NCBI GenBank assembly: GCA_035559535.1
Contig: DATMBG010000014.1
Coordinates: 1-5,474 of the forward strand
Direction: 5' to 3'
Source of the DNA: Candidatus Limnocylindrales bacterium
Lineage (GTDB): Bacteria; Moduliflexota; Moduliflexia; Moduliflexales; JAUQPW01
Length of the DNA stretch: 5,474 nt
Shown here: in pieces, positions 4,986 through 5,474 of the stretch
Layout: each line of letters begins with the position of its first letter
Position numbering within the stretch: the stretch's first letter is position 1
Position numbers and translations under genes: made by a program
Notes under the pieces: model-generated
Database searches by the model: none
What the model was told of the DNA's origin: nothing
What the model saw: only the letters and a program-made list of their open reading frames with translations

Positions 4986-5474
4986 CTAATCTGCTTTTAC
5001 CATTTCACTTTTAAAGGAACGCTGGATGTATTCTTGCAGAATCTTGTCTAACCTGGATTCCTGACGACCAGAAACTAAGTTAAACAGAGTCCGAACCAAC
5101 CGCCAGGGTCGTAAAGTATATTGGGTTCCATAAAATACCAAAAAACCTGCAATCCGTAAAAAGTTTAGCTCCCGGGAGGAGATCTTATCCGTCCATGATA
5201 CTGCCCGAGCCATATCCGTGTAAGCCGTCAGGGAGAGAAAAAATTCATCGGAAAGGGTATGGATTTTACCCTGTTCATACAATTCCATAAATAACTCTGA
5301 GCCAGGATAAGGAGAAAATATCGCAATAAGGATATCATGCACACCGATTAAAGCCATCATAAACAAAAACCTAAGGGTCTGCCATACCTGCCACCGCGTC
5401 TCATCAGGAAATCCAAAAATAATGTTGGCCTTCACATTTAAACCACTCCGGACCGCCCCTCGCATCGAAGTCAA
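4986..5474 (-). CDS. Radical SAM protein, C-terminal part (probably B12-binding type; cut by window edge)
   Basis: The last 162 residues of a gene whose 5' part lies beyond the right edge; the TTG codon at 5474 is an internal leucine in this view, not a start. Two stretches mark the end of a radical SAM barrel: SGLNVKANIIFGFPDET (10-26, the strand and glycine turn of the G-x-P-x-E-T type) and FSPYPGSELFMELYEQGKI (53-71). After these comes a helical tail with aromatic and basic residues (TQYTLRPWRLVRTLFNLVSG) ending QRSFKSEMVKAD. This pattern is typical of cobalamin-binding radical SAM proteins of the BchE/hopanoid-tailoring sort, though the B12 domain and CxxxCxxC motif are not in view. It is upstream of the methyltransferase on the same strand, and may be a paralogue of the protein starting at 234. 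Substrate unknown. Confidence 0.8.
   Translation of the reverse strand: MTSMRGAVRSGLNVKANIIFGFPDETRWQVWQTLRFLFMMALIGVHDILIAIFSPYPGSELFMELYEQGKIHTLSDEFFLSLTAYTDMARAVSWTDKISSRELNFLRIAGFLVFYGTQYTLRPWRLVRTLFNLVSGRQESRLDKILQEYIQRSFKSEMVKAD

Larger units (their letters stand above)
4777..5004 (-). other. Startless open frame in the spacer before the methyltransferase; possible gene remnant
   Basis: Between a TGA at 5007-5005 and a TAG at 4779-4777 the minus strand is open for 75 codons in a frame one base back from that of radical SAM protein 1. The last 45 residues look protein-like (from HGHEYPLESPFRFTYKTP to FIRFNNIAYSYSQDDITVR) and the codons strongly favour pyrimidines in the third position. 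The frame ends 8 nt before the TTG start of the methyltransferase. However, it has no ATG, GTG or TTG start; a good AAGGAG (4944-4939) is followed only by a CTG at 4926. It could be the tail of a decayed gene, a C-terminal extension lost by a frameshift, or chance. I do not recognise a family. It conflicts with the promoter call inside it. Confidence 0.22.

Overview
Every gene this window supports lies on the minus strand, so the natural reading direction is from high to low coordinates. In that order the genes are: the 3' end of a radical SAM protein (entering at 5474), a small class I SAM-dependent methyltransferase, a large multi-spanning family 39-type glycosyltransferase, an exported PQQ-dependent sugar (sorbosone-type) dehydrogenase, and the 5' end of a second protein with a cobalamin-binding radical SAM N-terminus (leaving at 1). 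No rRNA, tRNA, CRISPR array, transposase or phage gene was seen.

The organism looks like a free-living environmental bacterium of moderate GC content. A signal-peptide PQQ dehydrogenase suggests a periplasm and aerobic sugar or aldehyde oxidation. B12-dependent radical SAM enzymes next to a polyprenyl-phosphate-sugar-type glycosyltransferase suggest lipid or surface-glycan tailoring. Short G/C-rich palindromes between genes resemble interspersed families that I recall from cyanobacteria, Chloroflexota and several uncultured phyla. None of this fixes the phylum.

Layout. 4986-5474: C-terminal part of radical SAM protein 1. 4769-4985: spacer with a promoter-like TTGACA box and a startless open frame that looks protein-like. 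4106-4768: methyltransferase. 2303-4054: glycosyltransferase, 51 bp downstream of the methyltransferase and probably cotranscribed with it. 1759-2302: 544 bp without a convincing gene, holding a nested inverted repeat (2182-2239), a 62-bp perfect palindrome (2080-2141), a degenerate half copy of it (about 2011-2045), and a 10-bp inverted repeat near the next gene (1793-1857). 550-1758: PQQ dehydrogenase. 235-549: 315-bp spacer with a hairpin repeat just past the dehydrogenase stop, a second promoter-like TTGACA box nearly identical to the first, and a strong ribosome binding site. 1-234: N-terminus of radical SAM protein 2.

Working together (inference): the two radical SAM enzymes, methyltransferase and glycosyltransferase fit a pathway that builds or decorates a membrane lipid or surface glycan. 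The near-identical promoter boxes ahead of the methyltransferase and radical SAM 2 would let these units be expressed together. The dehydrogenase sits among them but need not belong to the pathway. The window shows no clear new system. The most distinctive signals are the shared promoter-like box and the intergenic palindromes.
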